Source: an uncultured bacterium
GTDB taxonomy: Bacteria; Bacillota; Clostridia; Oscillospirales; Oscillospiraceae
Reading direction: 5' to 3'
Assembly (NCBI GenBank): GCA_947364395.1
Contig: CANASS010000033.1
Span: forward strand, 1 to 24,371
Length of the DNA: 24,371 nucleotides
Shown here: piece by piece, positions 1 to 7,683 of the stretch
Layout of the letters: each line of letters opens with the position of its first letter
How positions within the stretch are numbered: the first letter of the stretch is position 1
Notes under the pieces: generated by a model
Database searches by the model: none
Told to the model about the DNA's origin: nothing
Seen by the model: the letters and a program-made list of their open reading frames with translations, nothing else
Program-made: the position numbers and the translations under genes

Positions 1-1907
1 GCGGCCACCTCCACCCGGCGGGTGGTGTTGCGGGTCATGAAGTCGGCGGAGGAGATATACACCCGGCGGCGCTCCCCCTGTCCGAAGAGATAGACGCGGG
101 CGTGTTCCAGGTAGCGGCCCACGATGCTCACCACCCGGATGTTCTCCGTATGGCCGGGCACGCCGCCGGTAAGGCAGCAGATGCCCCGGATTACCAGATC
201 AATTTTCACCCCGGCCTGGGAGGCCTCAATGAGCTTGTCGATGAGGGGCTTGTCGGTGAGGCCGTTGAGCTTGAAGCCCAGATAGGCGGGGCTGCCCGCC
301 TTGGCCTGCCGGATCTCCTCGTCGATGAGGGCGGCCACCCTGCCGCGCAGGCAGGCGGGAGCCACCATCAGCTGGCGGCTGTCCTCCACCACCTCGCCCA
401 TGGACAGGGCGTTGAACACCTGGGCGGCGTCGGCTCCCAGCTCCGGGGAGGCGGTCATGAGGGTGAAGTCGGTGTACAGCCGCACCGTGTCCTCGTTATA
501 GTTTCCCGTGCCCACCTGGGTGATGTATTCTACCTGTCCCCGGTGCATCCGGGTGATGAGCAGCAGCTTGGAGTGGACCTTCAGCCCGTCTAAGCCGTAG
601 ATCACCCGGCATCCCGCCCGCTCCAACACCCGGGACCAGCCGATGTTGTTCTCCTCGTCGAACCGGGCCCGGAGCTCCACCAGGGCCACCACCTCTTTGC
701 CGTTTTCGGCGGCGTCCACCAGGGCTTCGACGATTTTGCTGTTGTGTGCCACCCGGTAAAGGGTCATCTTGATGGATACCACGTCCGGGTCCTGGCCCGC
801 CTCCTGGAGAAGCCGCAGCAGGGGCCGGACGCTCTCGTAGGGGTAGCTGAGCATCAGGTCATGGTTCCTGATCTGTTCCGTCATGGGGACCAGGGGGTCC
901 ACATTGGGGGAGTTCTGGGGCACCCGGCGGGGGTAGAACAGCTCTGCTTTATCCCGCAGCATGTCCCGCAGCGCCCCCATGAAGGACAGGTCCAGGGGGA
1001 TTTCACTGGCGAAGAGGTGCTTTTTGGACAGGTCCAGGCAGCGGCACAGGCTGTCCCGGACGGAGTCGGTGAGCTTGCCCTGATAGTCCAGCTTCACCGG
1101 GCGCAGGCGCTTGCGGCGGCGGATCATCTTCTCCATGCTCTTGCGGTACTCCTCCGCCAGCATGTCGCTCATCTCGGAAGAGGCGTCGTCCACGTGTATG
1201 TCGGCGCTGCGCAGCAGCCGGATCAGCACGGTGCCCTCCACCTTGTAGTGGGCGAAAATCTTGGGCAGAAAGCTGGCGATGAGCTCTTCCACCAGGATGA
1301 AGCGCTGGCCCTCGCCGGGGAGGGGGACCAGACGGCGCAAAACCCCCTCGCCGCAGGGGACGATGCCCATGCGCTCGCCGCCGTTCTTGGTCTTGAGGAT
1401 GGCCACGGCGTAAATCTGCTTGTTGCGCAGGAAGGGAAAGGGCTGCTTGCGGCCGATGATCTGGGGGGACAGCAGGGGCAGGACGTTGGAGGTAAAGTAT
1501 TTTTCCAGGAAGGACTGGGTCTTGTCCTGGAGGCCGTGGAAGCGGCACAGCTCCACCCCCTGGCCCGCCAGCTCCCGCAGCAGGTTCTGGCAGATCCGGT
1601 CCCGCTGGGTCAGGTATTCCCGGGTCTTGTCCAGGACGGCGGCGGCCTGCTCGGCGCAGGTCATGCCGGTCTTGTCGTCCACCGCCTCCAGGTGGAGGGT
1701 GTCCATCAGCATCCCCACCCGGACCATATAGAACTCGTCCAGGTTGCTCTGGAAGATAGAGGCAAAATTCAGCCGCTCGCACAGGGGATTGGCGGGGTCC
1801 TCCGCCTCCTCCAGCACCCGGCGGTTGAACTGGAGCCAGGACAGCTCCCGGTTCACACAGCAGGGGTTGGCGCTGGGCGGGGGGGCGGGGTTGAGCTGGT
1901 CTTTCAT
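1..1907 (-). CDS. ppk1: Polyphosphate kinase (PPK1), C-terminus cut by window edge
   Basis: Makes inorganic polyphosphate from the gamma-phosphate of ATP, reversibly; usually membrane-associated. The reading frame is open from the ATG at 1907 to the left edge, giving 635 codons, so most of a typical 690-720 residue PPK1 is visible. The N-terminal domain has the family signature NRELSWLQFNRRVLEEA near residue 19 and NLDEFYMVRVGML near residue 54. The catalytic part contains LSYPYESVRPLL, VSIKMTLYR, the phosphohistidine segment KVHSKLLLI followed by TQVGTGNYNE, and near the edge ISSADFMTRNTTRRVEV, which matches the conserved C-terminal HKD-like region. A purine-rich AAAGGGA lies about 11 bases before the ATG, and a promoter is visible at 1960-1988. 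No exopolyphosphatase gene is in the window. Identification is firm; only the last residues are missing. Confidence 0.95.
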   Translation of the reverse strand, partial: MKDQLNPAPPPSANPCCVNRELSWLQFNRRVLEEAEDPANPLCERLNFASIFQSNLDEFYMVRVGMLMDTLHLEAVDDKTGMTCAEQAAAVLDKTREYLTQRDRICQNLLRELAGQGVELCRFHGLQDKTQSFLEKYFTSNVLPLLSPQIIGRKQPFPFLRNKQIYAVAILKTKNGGERMGIVPCGEGVLRRLVPLPGEGQRFILVEELIASFLPKIFAHYKVEGTVLIRLLRSADIHVDDASSEMSDMLAEEYRKSMEKMIRRRKRLRPVKLDYQGKLTDSVRDSLCRCLDLSKKHLFASEIPLDLSFMGALRDMLRDKAELFYPRRVPQNSPNVDPLVPMTEQIRNHDLMLSYPYESVRPLLRLLQEAGQDPDVVSIKMTLYRVAHNSKIVEALVDAAENGKEVVALVELRARFDEENNIGWSRVLERAGCRVIYGLDGLKVHSKLLLITRMHRGQVEYITQVGTGNYNEDTVRLYTDFTLMTASPELGADAAQVFNALSMGEVVEDSRQLMVAPACLRGRVAALIDEEIRQAKAGSPAYLGFKLNGLTDKPLIDKLIEASQAGVKIDLVIRGICCLTGGVPGHTENIRVVSIVGRYLEHARVYLFGQGERRRVYISSADFMTRNTTRRVEVA

Positions 1908-1959
1908 GGCGGATCACGTCCCTTTGGTCAGGTTTATTGGAGCGGCTTCGCTCTCCATA

Positions 1960-1988
1960 AATGTACCATCCTTTCCCGCCGTGCGCAA
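1960..1988 (-). promoter_or_regulatory. Promoter of ppk1
   Basis: Read on the minus strand: TTGCGC (1988-1983), 17-base spacer, TACATT (1965-1960). The -10 box is preceded by TGG, giving an extended -10. It lies about 50 bases before the ppk1 ATG and just after the terminator of the upstream gene, so ppk1 is probably its own transcription unit. Confidence 0.6.
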
Positions 1989-2020
1989 GCCCCTTTGGGG
2001 ACTTTTTCACAAGACCCGGC

Positions 2021-2055
2021 AAAAAGCGGGGCCGGGGCGGAACGCCGCCCCGGCC
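2021..2055 (-). terminator. Rho-independent terminator after the nitrite/sulfite reductase gene
   Basis: An 11-bp perfect stem (GGCCGGGGCGG at 2030-2040 with its complement at 2045-2055) has a 4-base loop. On the minus strand it is followed by CCGC and then five T. It starts 7 bases after the stop codon at 2062. Confidence 0.85.
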
Positions 2056-2061
2056 TGCCGT

Positions 2062-3612
2062 TTATTGGATGGAACCGTATTTCTGGATGACGGCGTCCCG
2101 CTCCTGGGGGTGGGACTGGGACCACTCCTCCCAGCTCTGCCCGGCCTGGGCGGCGGCCCGGCCCAGCTCCACCATGAGGGCGGGCAGGTCCTGTTCCAGG
2201 ATGGTGGCCGCGGGTTCGCCGAAGCGGGCCCTGCCCGCTTGGTCGCTGCCCCCCAGGAACATCCGGAAGGCGGGCTGGGGTTTGCCGTCCACCGGCTTTA
2301 CGCAGCCCTGGAAGCCGATGGCCCCCGCCTGATGGGCGGAGCAGCTGGAGGGGCAGCCGGAGATGCACACCCGGGGCAGGGCTCCGTCGGGCAGGCCCGC
2401 CGCCCTCGCCGCGTCCACCATGGCCTGGAGGGCGCCTTGGCTGTCCCGGACCCCCTGCTGGCAGATGGACGCGCCGATGCAGGCCACGCTTTGCTCAAAC
2501 CGGGTCTGGGCCCCGTCCTGGGTGGCCTCCAGCACCCGTTCCGCCTCCCCGGCGGACAGATTGACGATATACAGCGTCTCGTCGGGGGCCACCCGGACCT
2601 CCGCCCCCTCCATGTCCTTCAGCAGGGCGTAGAGCTGTGCGGGCTTGGCCACCGGCAGCAGCCCGCCGATGGGGTGGTACTTCACCGCGTACAGGCCGGG
2701 CTGCTTCTGGGGGATGGCCCGGGGGTGGGACAGGGTTTCGTCCCCCTTGTCCAGGGCGGCGGGGGCCTCCATCTGGGGCAGCTCAAGCCCGCCCTCCGCC
2801 TTCCGGGCGGCCACATTTTCCAGAAACACCTTTTTCAGGCCGTCGGGGCCCAGGGTCTCCTGCATGAAGCGGCTGCGGGCCTTCACCCGGTTCTCATAGT
2901 TCCCGTGCTGGCAGAAGGTGTCGATCATGGCCCGGACGTAATATAGAATCTCCCGGGGCGGGACGTGCTCCTCCACCAGCACGCCCATGGAGGGGCTGAG
3001 CATGCCCAGGCCCCCGGCGATGCGCAGGGCAAAGGTGCCGTCCGCCTGGGCCATGAAGCCCATGTCCCGGAAGGCGGTGTGGACGCGGTCGTCCACCCCG
3101 TTGCAGAAGGCGATTTTCAGCTTGCGGGGCATGCGGATGTCCCGGCAGATGGACAGCAGATAGTCCGTTACCGCCTCGGCGCAGGGGGTGGGGTCGAAGC
3201 ACTCCCCGGGCTGGACGCCGGACAGGGGGCTGCACATCACATTGCGGGGGTGGTCTCCTCCGCCGCCCTTGGTGTAGACGCCGCTGTCCATGGCCGCCTC
3301 TATGAGGGCGGGCACCTGGGCGGCGGACAGGTCGTGGAGCTGGATGGTCTCGCAGGTGGTGAGCTTGAGCCGCCCTACCTGCTCCTTCTCTACGCAGTCC
3401 GCCAAAAATTTCAGCCGCTCCAGGGTGAGCCGCCCCGCCGGGAGGCGCAGGCGCAGCATGTGCTTGGAGGGGTCCCGCTGGGCGTAGGAGCCGAAGCCGC
3501 CGGACACGCCCTTGTAGGCCTTGCGGTCCAGCTCGCCCTTGTCAAAGGCGGCGATGGTGTCCTTGAAGCCCTCGATCTCCTTTTGGAAGGTGTTGGTCCA
3601 CTGTTTGTCCAT
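2062..3612 (-). CDS. Siroheme/[4Fe-4S] nitrite or sulfite reductase family protein
   Basis: 516 residues, the usual size for a monomeric assimilatory nitrite/sulfite reductase (six-electron reduction of nitrite to ammonia or sulfite to sulfide). Two ferredoxin-like half-domains precede cofactor-binding segments. Residues 82-93 (LKLTTCETIQLH) fit the siroheme-contacting strand of the family. The cluster ligands are visible as C-x5-C at Cys378/Cys384 and C-x3-C at Cys416/Cys420 (CISGCPSSC). The ATG at 3612 is preceded by AGGAAAGG about 12 bases upstream. No siroheme synthesis, ATP sulfurylase, flavoprotein subunit or ferredoxin gene is adjacent, so the electron donor and the preference for nitrite or sulfite cannot be told from this window. 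Its promoter sits inside a 35-bp palindrome (3661-3695). Confidence 0.88.
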   Translation of the reverse strand: MDKQWTNTFQKEIEGFKDTIAAFDKGELDRKAYKGVSGGFGSYAQRDPSKHMLRLRLPAGRLTLERLKFLADCVEKEQVGRLKLTTCETIQLHDLSAAQVPALIEAAMDSGVYTKGGGGDHPRNVMCSPLSGVQPGECFDPTPCAEAVTDYLLSICRDIRMPRKLKIAFCNGVDDRVHTAFRDMGFMAQADGTFALRIAGGLGMLSPSMGVLVEEHVPPREILYYVRAMIDTFCQHGNYENRVKARSRFMQETLGPDGLKKVFLENVAARKAEGGLELPQMEAPAALDKGDETLSHPRAIPQKQPGLYAVKYHPIGGLLPVAKPAQLYALLKDMEGAEVRVAPDETLYIVNLSAGEAERVLEATQDGAQTRFEQSVACIGASICQQGVRDSQGALQAMVDAARAAGLPDGALPRVCISGCPSSCSAHQAGAIGFQGCVKPVDGKPQPAFRMFLGGSDQAGRARFGEPAATILEQDLPALMVELGRAAAQAGQSWEEWSQSHPQERDAVIQKYGSIQ

Positions 3613-3660
3613 GAGTCGGTCACAGCCTTTCCTTGATGGATGGGCCGCCCGGATGAGAGA

Positions 3661-3695
3661 GGCCCGCTTTCTGGTAGTATACCAAAAAGCGGGCC
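3661..3695. repeat. 35-bp near-perfect palindrome overlapping a promoter
   Basis: Left arm GGCCCGCTTTCTGGTA, 3-base centre GTA, and a right arm matching the reverse complement at 15 of 16 positions. It spans part of the promoter spacer, the -10 box and the likely start site. It could act as an operator, or as a hairpin limiting read-through from the M56 gene that ends at 3742. There is no good T-run after it on the minus strand (TCTCTCAT), so a classical terminator is less likely. Confidence 0.75.
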
Positions 3696-3704
3696 GGTCT
3701 ACAA
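3676..3704 (-). promoter_or_regulatory. Promoter of the nitrite/sulfite reductase gene
   Basis: Minus strand: TTGTAG (3704-3699), 17-base spacer, TATACT (3681-3676), with TGG directly before the -10 box (extended -10). Transcription would start near 3669, about 57 bases before the ATG. The -10 box lies at the centre of the palindrome listed separately. Confidence 0.65.
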
Positions 3705-3741
3705 TATTTTCTTTTCGCCCGCGCGGACGGGGAGGAAGCGC

Positions 3742-6348
3742 TCAATGGACGGCGGAGATGTAGGTGTAGACGTCGTCGCTCTGGGCAAAGCGGAAGCCCA
3801 CGTTCTCGAAGCCGCTGCCGGTGAAGCGCAGCGTCCAGACGGCGATCTGGTCGGTGGTGAAGGGGTTGATGGGCATTGCCAGGTCGAAGGAGGTGCCGTC
3901 ATCGTTGAAGTAGTAGTTCATGCAGTATTCGTAGGTCTCGGCGGAAAAGCCGTACTGTTGGACGTTATCCCAATGGATGTCGTCGAATTGGATCTCCGCG
4001 CTGGCCCCCTGATAGGCGACAGTGACGGAATGGGTGTCCTCGTGCACGACGGCTTCCGCGTTGGCGTTGAAGTCGTTCATCAGCGGCTCCCAGTCGTGGA
4101 CATAGGCGGCTTTGAAGGCGGGGTCGGTCCCCAGATCGTAGACCGTCAGCTGATACTGCTGGTCCGTCCCCCCCTGGAACACATGGGTGATGACGGCGAA
4201 GGGGCCGAAGGTGCCCTTGGGTCCCCAGCCGAAGCCCTCCAGCGGCATGAGTTGGGGCGCGTGGCCGTCGGGGGTCTGCCCTCCGCCGAAGAAGCGAGCC
4301 GTGTAGGGGAACACCTTGGTGAGCCTGTTTTCGATCTGGAACATGGTTTCCACCCCATGCCCCCTGGTGAACATCCACACGGGATAGCTGCCCATCTGGC
4401 CCACCAGATACCACTGCTCCGGGTCCTCCGGGACTTGCTCATAGGAGGTGACCAGGGTGTAGTCCATGCCGTCGATGGCGTAGCTGCCCGGCTCCAGCGG
4501 AGGCTGCGGCACGTTGGAGAAGAAGTGGGGCGGGGTGGTGAAAGGGTCGAAGGGCTCCACGCCCTCGGTGGCCAGCACCGTGTCCATTACGTGGTCTTTT
4601 ATGGCATTGACGGCATCCCAGAACTCGTTGCTGAGGTTGCTGCCGTCCGGATACCGCCCGTCGCCGGGCCAAATGATGGCGTAATACTGACCGCCGCTCC
4701 GGGCGAAGATGTCCACGGCGGGCCACAGCCCTTGGTTCAGCTTCTCCTGGAGCCCGGCCTCGTCCATTCGGTACAGGTCCAGCAGCCAGCCGCCCTGTTG
4801 ATCCGCCCATTTGGGATCGCTCAGCGCGTAGGAGGCCAGACAGCCCACCTCGCCGCCCAGGGCATGGGAAACGCTCACCTTGTCCCGCCACTCCTCCGGC
4901 AGGTCCGCCAGCCGCTGCTGCTGGGAGTCCGGGGTCTGGCCGGGGGTGTAGGGCTCCACGCACTCAGTGGCAAGCAGCGTTTCTTCTACGAACGCCCGGA
5001 CAGCGCGATGGGTGTCCCAGTATTCATATTCGGAGGGGTACGTTTGTTCCCGTAACCGATGGATAACATAATAGCAGGTATCGTCCTGGGCGGTGATCTC
5101 CCACAGGATGTCCTCGCCGCTCTCCGGCCAGGCCCGGAAGTTCTCCTTCTGAAAAGTGTGAACCGACAACACATAGGAGAGGTGCTCGTCCACCCAGTCT
5201 GCCGGTACGTTCAGGCGGTATTCCACCAAACTGCCGTTCCCCTTGACGGCGGTTACAGTGCCCTGGAGTTCTTCCGAAATGTCCATCAGCCGCTCTTGCA
5301 GGTTGTCCGTGGTGGGCTCGGATTTTTCCGGCGCTCCCGTGAAGGTGCACCCCACGGCGGCCCCCAGCACCAGAACAAGGGCCAGCGCCACCGCAATGAC
5401 GGTTTTGGGCTTCCGGGCGATGAGCCGCACCCGCTGGCGCACCCGGCGCCTGCCGCCGGTCATGGTGGTGGCGGTCTGCATCAGGGAGCAGCGCCCCGCC
5501 GCGATCATGTCCACCAGGGTGCGGCCATAGGGGATGCGCTCCGCCTCCCCCAGGCGGCGGATGGCCCCCGCGTCACAGGCCAGCTCGCAGTCCTGCCGGG
5601 ACAGGGCCGCCGCCCACCACACCAGGGGGTCGAACCAGTACAGGCACAGGCATAGGCACCGCGCCAGCGCCCACCAGTGGTCCCGGTGGCGGTAGTGGGT
5701 GGACTCATGAGCCAGCACGTGGCGCAGGCGGTTCGGGTCTTGGGCGGCGTGGGGGGTGACATAGATGGCGGGCCGGAATATCCCGCACAGGCAGGGAGAG
5801 GGAAGGGCGTCCGACACGTACACCGGGAGCTGGACAAAGGGGTCCTCCGCCACCAGCTCCGCCGTCCTCAGCTTTCGCCGCAGCCGCAGGTTTACCAGCA
5901 AAAACCACAGCCCCGCCAGCGCCGCCCCGCCCAGCCACAGGGGGCGGGCGTATTGCTCAAACAGCTGGGCCAGGGTGGACCCCTGGGAGCGCTCCCGGGC
6001 TTGGGCGTCCACCTGTTCCAGCTCCCGGTCAGAGAGCCTGGTGGTGTCCACCCCGTTCTCCTCGTACTCCCGGATGACCTGGACGTAGGCGCTGTCATAG
6101 GACTGGGCCGGGATGGGCACATGGGCTTGTCCGATGGCCTGTGCCACCTGGGCGGGGCGCTCCGCACTGTCCAGCAGGGCCAGGGCGCTGTAGGCGCTGG
6201 GGGCCAGCTCCAGGGGCATGAGCAGCCGCAGGGCGGTGACCAGCCACAGGGCGTACTGCAACCGGGGGTCGATTCGCCCCCGGAGGAGGGGCCGCAGGGC
6301 GGCCAGCAGCAGAATCAGGATAGACGATGTAATTAAAACCGGCTTCAT
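3742..6348 (-). CDS. M56-family (BlaR1-like) membrane metallopeptidase with a large non-PBP sensor region
   Basis: 868 residues. Membrane segments lie near residues 5-20, 30-48, 138-154 and 316-333. Between the third and fourth is the cytoplasmic zinc protease domain, with HESTH at 214-218 and a third-ligand candidate Glu255 in QDCELACD. By family knowledge such proteins sense a signal outside the cell and trigger removal of the partner BlaI-type repressor. About 530 residues follow the last membrane segment. They show no SxxK/SxN/KTG penicillin-binding pattern, so this is not a classic beta-lactam sensor. Residues about 420-470 and 550-605 look like an internal duplication, each with a YYVI/YYAI strand and a later LATEcVEPy or LATEgVEPf block. 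The start codon overlaps the repressor stop codon (ATGA), so translation is coupled. Confidence 0.85.
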   Translation of the reverse strand: MKPVLITSSILILLLAALRPLLRGRIDPRLQYALWLVTALRLLMPLELAPSAYSALALLDSAERPAQVAQAIGQAHVPIPAQSYDSAYVQVIREYEENGVDTTRLSDRELEQVDAQARERSQGSTLAQLFEQYARPLWLGGAALAGLWFLLVNLRLRRKLRTAELVAEDPFVQLPVYVSDALPSPCLCGIFRPAIYVTPHAAQDPNRLRHVLAHESTHYRHRDHWWALARCLCLCLYWFDPLVWWAAALSRQDCELACDAGAIRRLGEAERIPYGRTLVDMIAAGRCSLMQTATTMTGGRRRVRQRVRLIARKPKTVIAVALALVLVLGAAVGCTFTGAPEKSEPTTDNLQERLMDISEELQGTVTAVKGNGSLVEYRLNVPADWVDEHLSYVLSVHTFQKENFRAWPESGEDILWEITAQDDTCYYVIHRLREQTYPSEYEYWDTHRAVRAFVEETLLATECVEPYTPGQTPDSQQQRLADLPEEWRDKVSVSHALGGEVGCLASYALSDPKWADQQGGWLLDLYRMDEAGLQEKLNQGLWPAVDIFARSGGQYYAIIWPGDGRYPDGSNLSNEFWDAVNAIKDHVMDTVLATEGVEPFDPFTTPPHFFSNVPQPPLEPGSYAIDGMDYTLVTSYEQVPEDPEQWYLVGQMGSYPVWMFTRGHGVETMFQIENRLTKVFPYTARFFGGGQTPDGHAPQLMPLEGFGWGPKGTFGPFAVITHVFQGGTDQQYQLTVYDLGTDPAFKAAYVHDWEPLMNDFNANAEAVVHEDTHSVTVAYQGASAEIQFDDIHWDNVQQYGFSAETYEYCMNYYFNDDGTSFDLAMPINPFTTDQIAVWTLRFTGSGFENVGFRFAQSDDVYTYISAVH

Positions 6349-6728
6349 TTTGACTCCTCCTCCGCCTTGTTCAAAATGGTGTACAGATCGTCGATGTCCG
6401 CCCGGGTCAGGGAGCTGCGGTCCACCAGGGAGCTGACCAGCAGGCCAACGCTGCCGTGGAAGGCCCTTGCCAGAAGGGAATCGGTCTCCGCCGCCGCCGC
6501 GTCCTCCCGGGCCAGCGCCGCCCGGAACACCTTGGCCCGGCCCTCCGTCTCATAGTCGATAAGTCCCTTTTCCTCCATCCGCCGCACCATGGTGGTGACG
6601 GTGCTTTTGGCCCAGCCCGCGCTGTCTTTCAGGGCCCGGACCAGCTCCATCAAGGTCTTTGGGCCTGTCCAAAGGCACTCCATCACCCGCCACTCGCTGG
6701 GGGAGAGGGTATCCCGCCTGTCCTCCAT
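6345..6728 (-). CDS. BlaI/MecI/CopY-family transcriptional repressor
   Basis: 127 residues, the usual BlaI size. The N-terminal winged-helix begins with LSPSEWRVMECLW (8-20) and continues with the recognition segment WAKSTVTTMVRRMEEKGLI (39-57). The acidic, Leu-rich C-terminus is the dimerisation region and the usual site for cleavage after M56 activation. The ATG at 6728 has GGGGG-type purines about 9 bases upstream. It overlaps the M56 gene downstream by 4 bases. It is probably autorepressed: two related 18-bp dyads overlap its promoter. Confidence 0.92.
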   Translation of the reverse strand: MEDRRDTLSPSEWRVMECLWTGPKTLMELVRALKDSAGWAKSTVTTMVRRMEEKGLIDYETEGRAKVFRAALAREDAAAAETDSLLARAFHGSVGLLVSSLVDRSSLTRADIDDLYTILNKAEEESK

Positions 6729-6752
6729 GCCCGGTTCCCCCTTTGCTTAATT

Positions 6753-6770
6753 GGTTTACTGTTGTAAGCC
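6753..6770. promoter_or_regulatory. Candidate BlaI-type operator over the transcription start
   Basis: Sequence GGTTTACTGTTGTAAGCC, a dyad with GG-TTAC...GTAA-CC arms. It lies just downstream of the -10 box of the repressor operon. The same motif class occurs at the second BlaI/M56 operon (15505-15522), which supports function. Confidence 0.65.
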
Positions 6771-6771
6771 T

Positions 6772-6800
6772 ACTATAACACGCCGGACTACGATTGTCAA
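6772..6800 (-). promoter_or_regulatory. Promoter of the first BlaI/M56 operon
   Basis: Minus strand: perfect TTGACA (6800-6795), 17-base spacer, TATAGT (6777-6772). A start near 6765 would place initiation inside the dyad at 6753-6770. Confidence 0.85.
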
Positions 6801-6802
6801 CC
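6785..6802. promoter_or_regulatory. Second, weaker BlaI-type operator over the -35 box
   Basis: On the minus strand GGTTGACAATCGTAGTCC keeps the GGTT-AC....GTA--CC pattern of the operator at 6753-6770. It contains the whole -35 hexamer. The two sites are 32 bp apart centre to centre, about three helical turns. Confidence 0.45.
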
Positions 6803-6810
6803 ATTTTGGC

Positions 6811-6838
6811 AAAAAAACCCGCCCTGATTCAGGGCGGG
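6811..6838 (-). terminator. Rho-independent terminator after the GNAT gene
   Basis: A 9-bp stem CCCGCCCTG/CAGGGCGGG with a 3-base loop is followed on the minus strand by seven T (6817-6811). It starts 5 bases after the acetyltransferase stop codon and isolates that gene from the BlaI/M56 promoter just beyond. Confidence 0.92.
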
Positions 6839-6843
6839 CAGGG

Positions 6844-7404
6844 TCACAGCTTTTTGACATACCGCAGGTCCACGCAGACGGTGTCATGGGGGAAGGGGAT
6901 ATCGGCATGGGTGCCGTCCCAGGCGAAACCGTGGGCAGCGTAGAACCGCCGGGCCTTTTCATTCTCCCGCAGCACAAAGACGAAGGCGTTTTGGAAGCCC
7001 GCCTCCTTCATCCGGCGGCAGGCCTCGTCGAACAGCAGCCCGCCGCAGCCCCGTCCCCGCTCCTGGGGGTGGGTGTAGAAGGAGGCGATCTCTCCCCAGT
7101 CGGCGTAGGCAGCGTTGTCAAAGGTGCAGATGTCGCCGGGGTTGTAGTTGACGGTCCGGGCCTTGCAGTAATTGAGGCAGGACACGGGCTGGTCTCCCCG
7201 GTAGAGAAGCAGGCCGTGGACGCCGTTCCGGGTTTCGTAGTTGGCGCGGAACACATCCACCCAGCGGTCGTCGGTGATCTCCCGGGCCATGTAGTCGGCG
7301 GGCACCGCGTCCACATAGGTGTCCCGCCAGCCCAGGGCGTGGATCAGGGACATGGCCCGGAAATGCTCCTCCGTGCAGGCGTCCACAAATTTCAGTTCGT
7401 CCAT
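6844..7404 (-). CDS. GNAT-family N-acetyltransferase
   Basis: 186 residues. The acetyl-CoA pyrophosphate-binding motif is clear at 115-122 (ERGRGCGG). It is followed by a helix (LLFDEACRRMKEAG) and the usual late strand-helix FVLRENEKARRFYAAHGF, where the Asn and Tyr typical of GNATs are present. The substrate cannot be told. The ATG at 7404 has GGGAGG 5 bases upstream, a good ribosome binding site. The gene ends at a strong terminator. I see no convincing promoter in the 279 bases upstream, so it may be reached from the upstream operon. Confidence 0.85.
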   Translation of the reverse strand: MDELKFVDACTEEHFRAMSLIHALGWRDTYVDAVPADYMAREITDDRWVDVFRANYETRNGVHGLLLYRGDQPVSCLNYCKARTVNYNPGDICTFDNAAYADWGEIASFYTHPQERGRGCGGLLFDEACRRMKEAGFQNAFVFVLRENEKARRFYAAHGFAWDGTHADIPFPHDTVCVDLRYVKKL

Positions 7405-7683
7405 AAAAACCTCCCAAATAAAGCGGCCCCGCCCCAGCCGGGACAGGGACGAAAATCGGCGGCAGTTCCCCTTGCCCGCCCTTGCTTCCGGTCAACGCTG
7501 TGGTAGTACGGTGTTAATGCGGGCCTAGGCCCTGTAACGGTGCGGTTGTGCGCGGTTTGGGCGTAACGGTAACGTGGAGGAATTGAACCCCCTCGCGCCA
7601 GCCCTTTGACGCTGCCAATGGTCCGGCTCATTCTCAGCCGGAAGAGATCGCGTTCGCCCCGGAAGCTACCAGCTGCCGCCGGG
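7405..7683. other. 279-base interval without a convincing gene
   Basis: No supported coding region on either strand. It contains a 12-bp perfect palindrome GGGCCTAGGCCC (7521-7532) and a hairpin with a 7-bp stem and 7-base loop (7622-7642). On the minus strand it also holds a T-arm-like stretch (GGGGGTTCAATTCCTCC, about 7577-7593), but no matching acceptor or anticodon arm, so I do not call a tRNA. GTAACGG occurs twice (near 7534 and 7563). It may be a structured 3' region of the upstream operon or a small RNA; nothing decisive. Confidence 0.35.

Noticed and set aside
3742..6348. Beta-lactam sensor (true BlaR1/MecR1)
   Set aside because: No SxxK, SxN or KTG motifs in the outer region and no beta-lactamase or PBP gene nearby; the same holds for 15911-18364.
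7560..7660. Possible tRNA on the minus strand (GGGGGTTCAATTCCTCC looks like a T-arm)
   Set aside because: No 5' acceptor strand complementary to ACGTTAC, no D-arm, and the nearby 7-base-loop hairpin lacks T33; spacing also does not fit.
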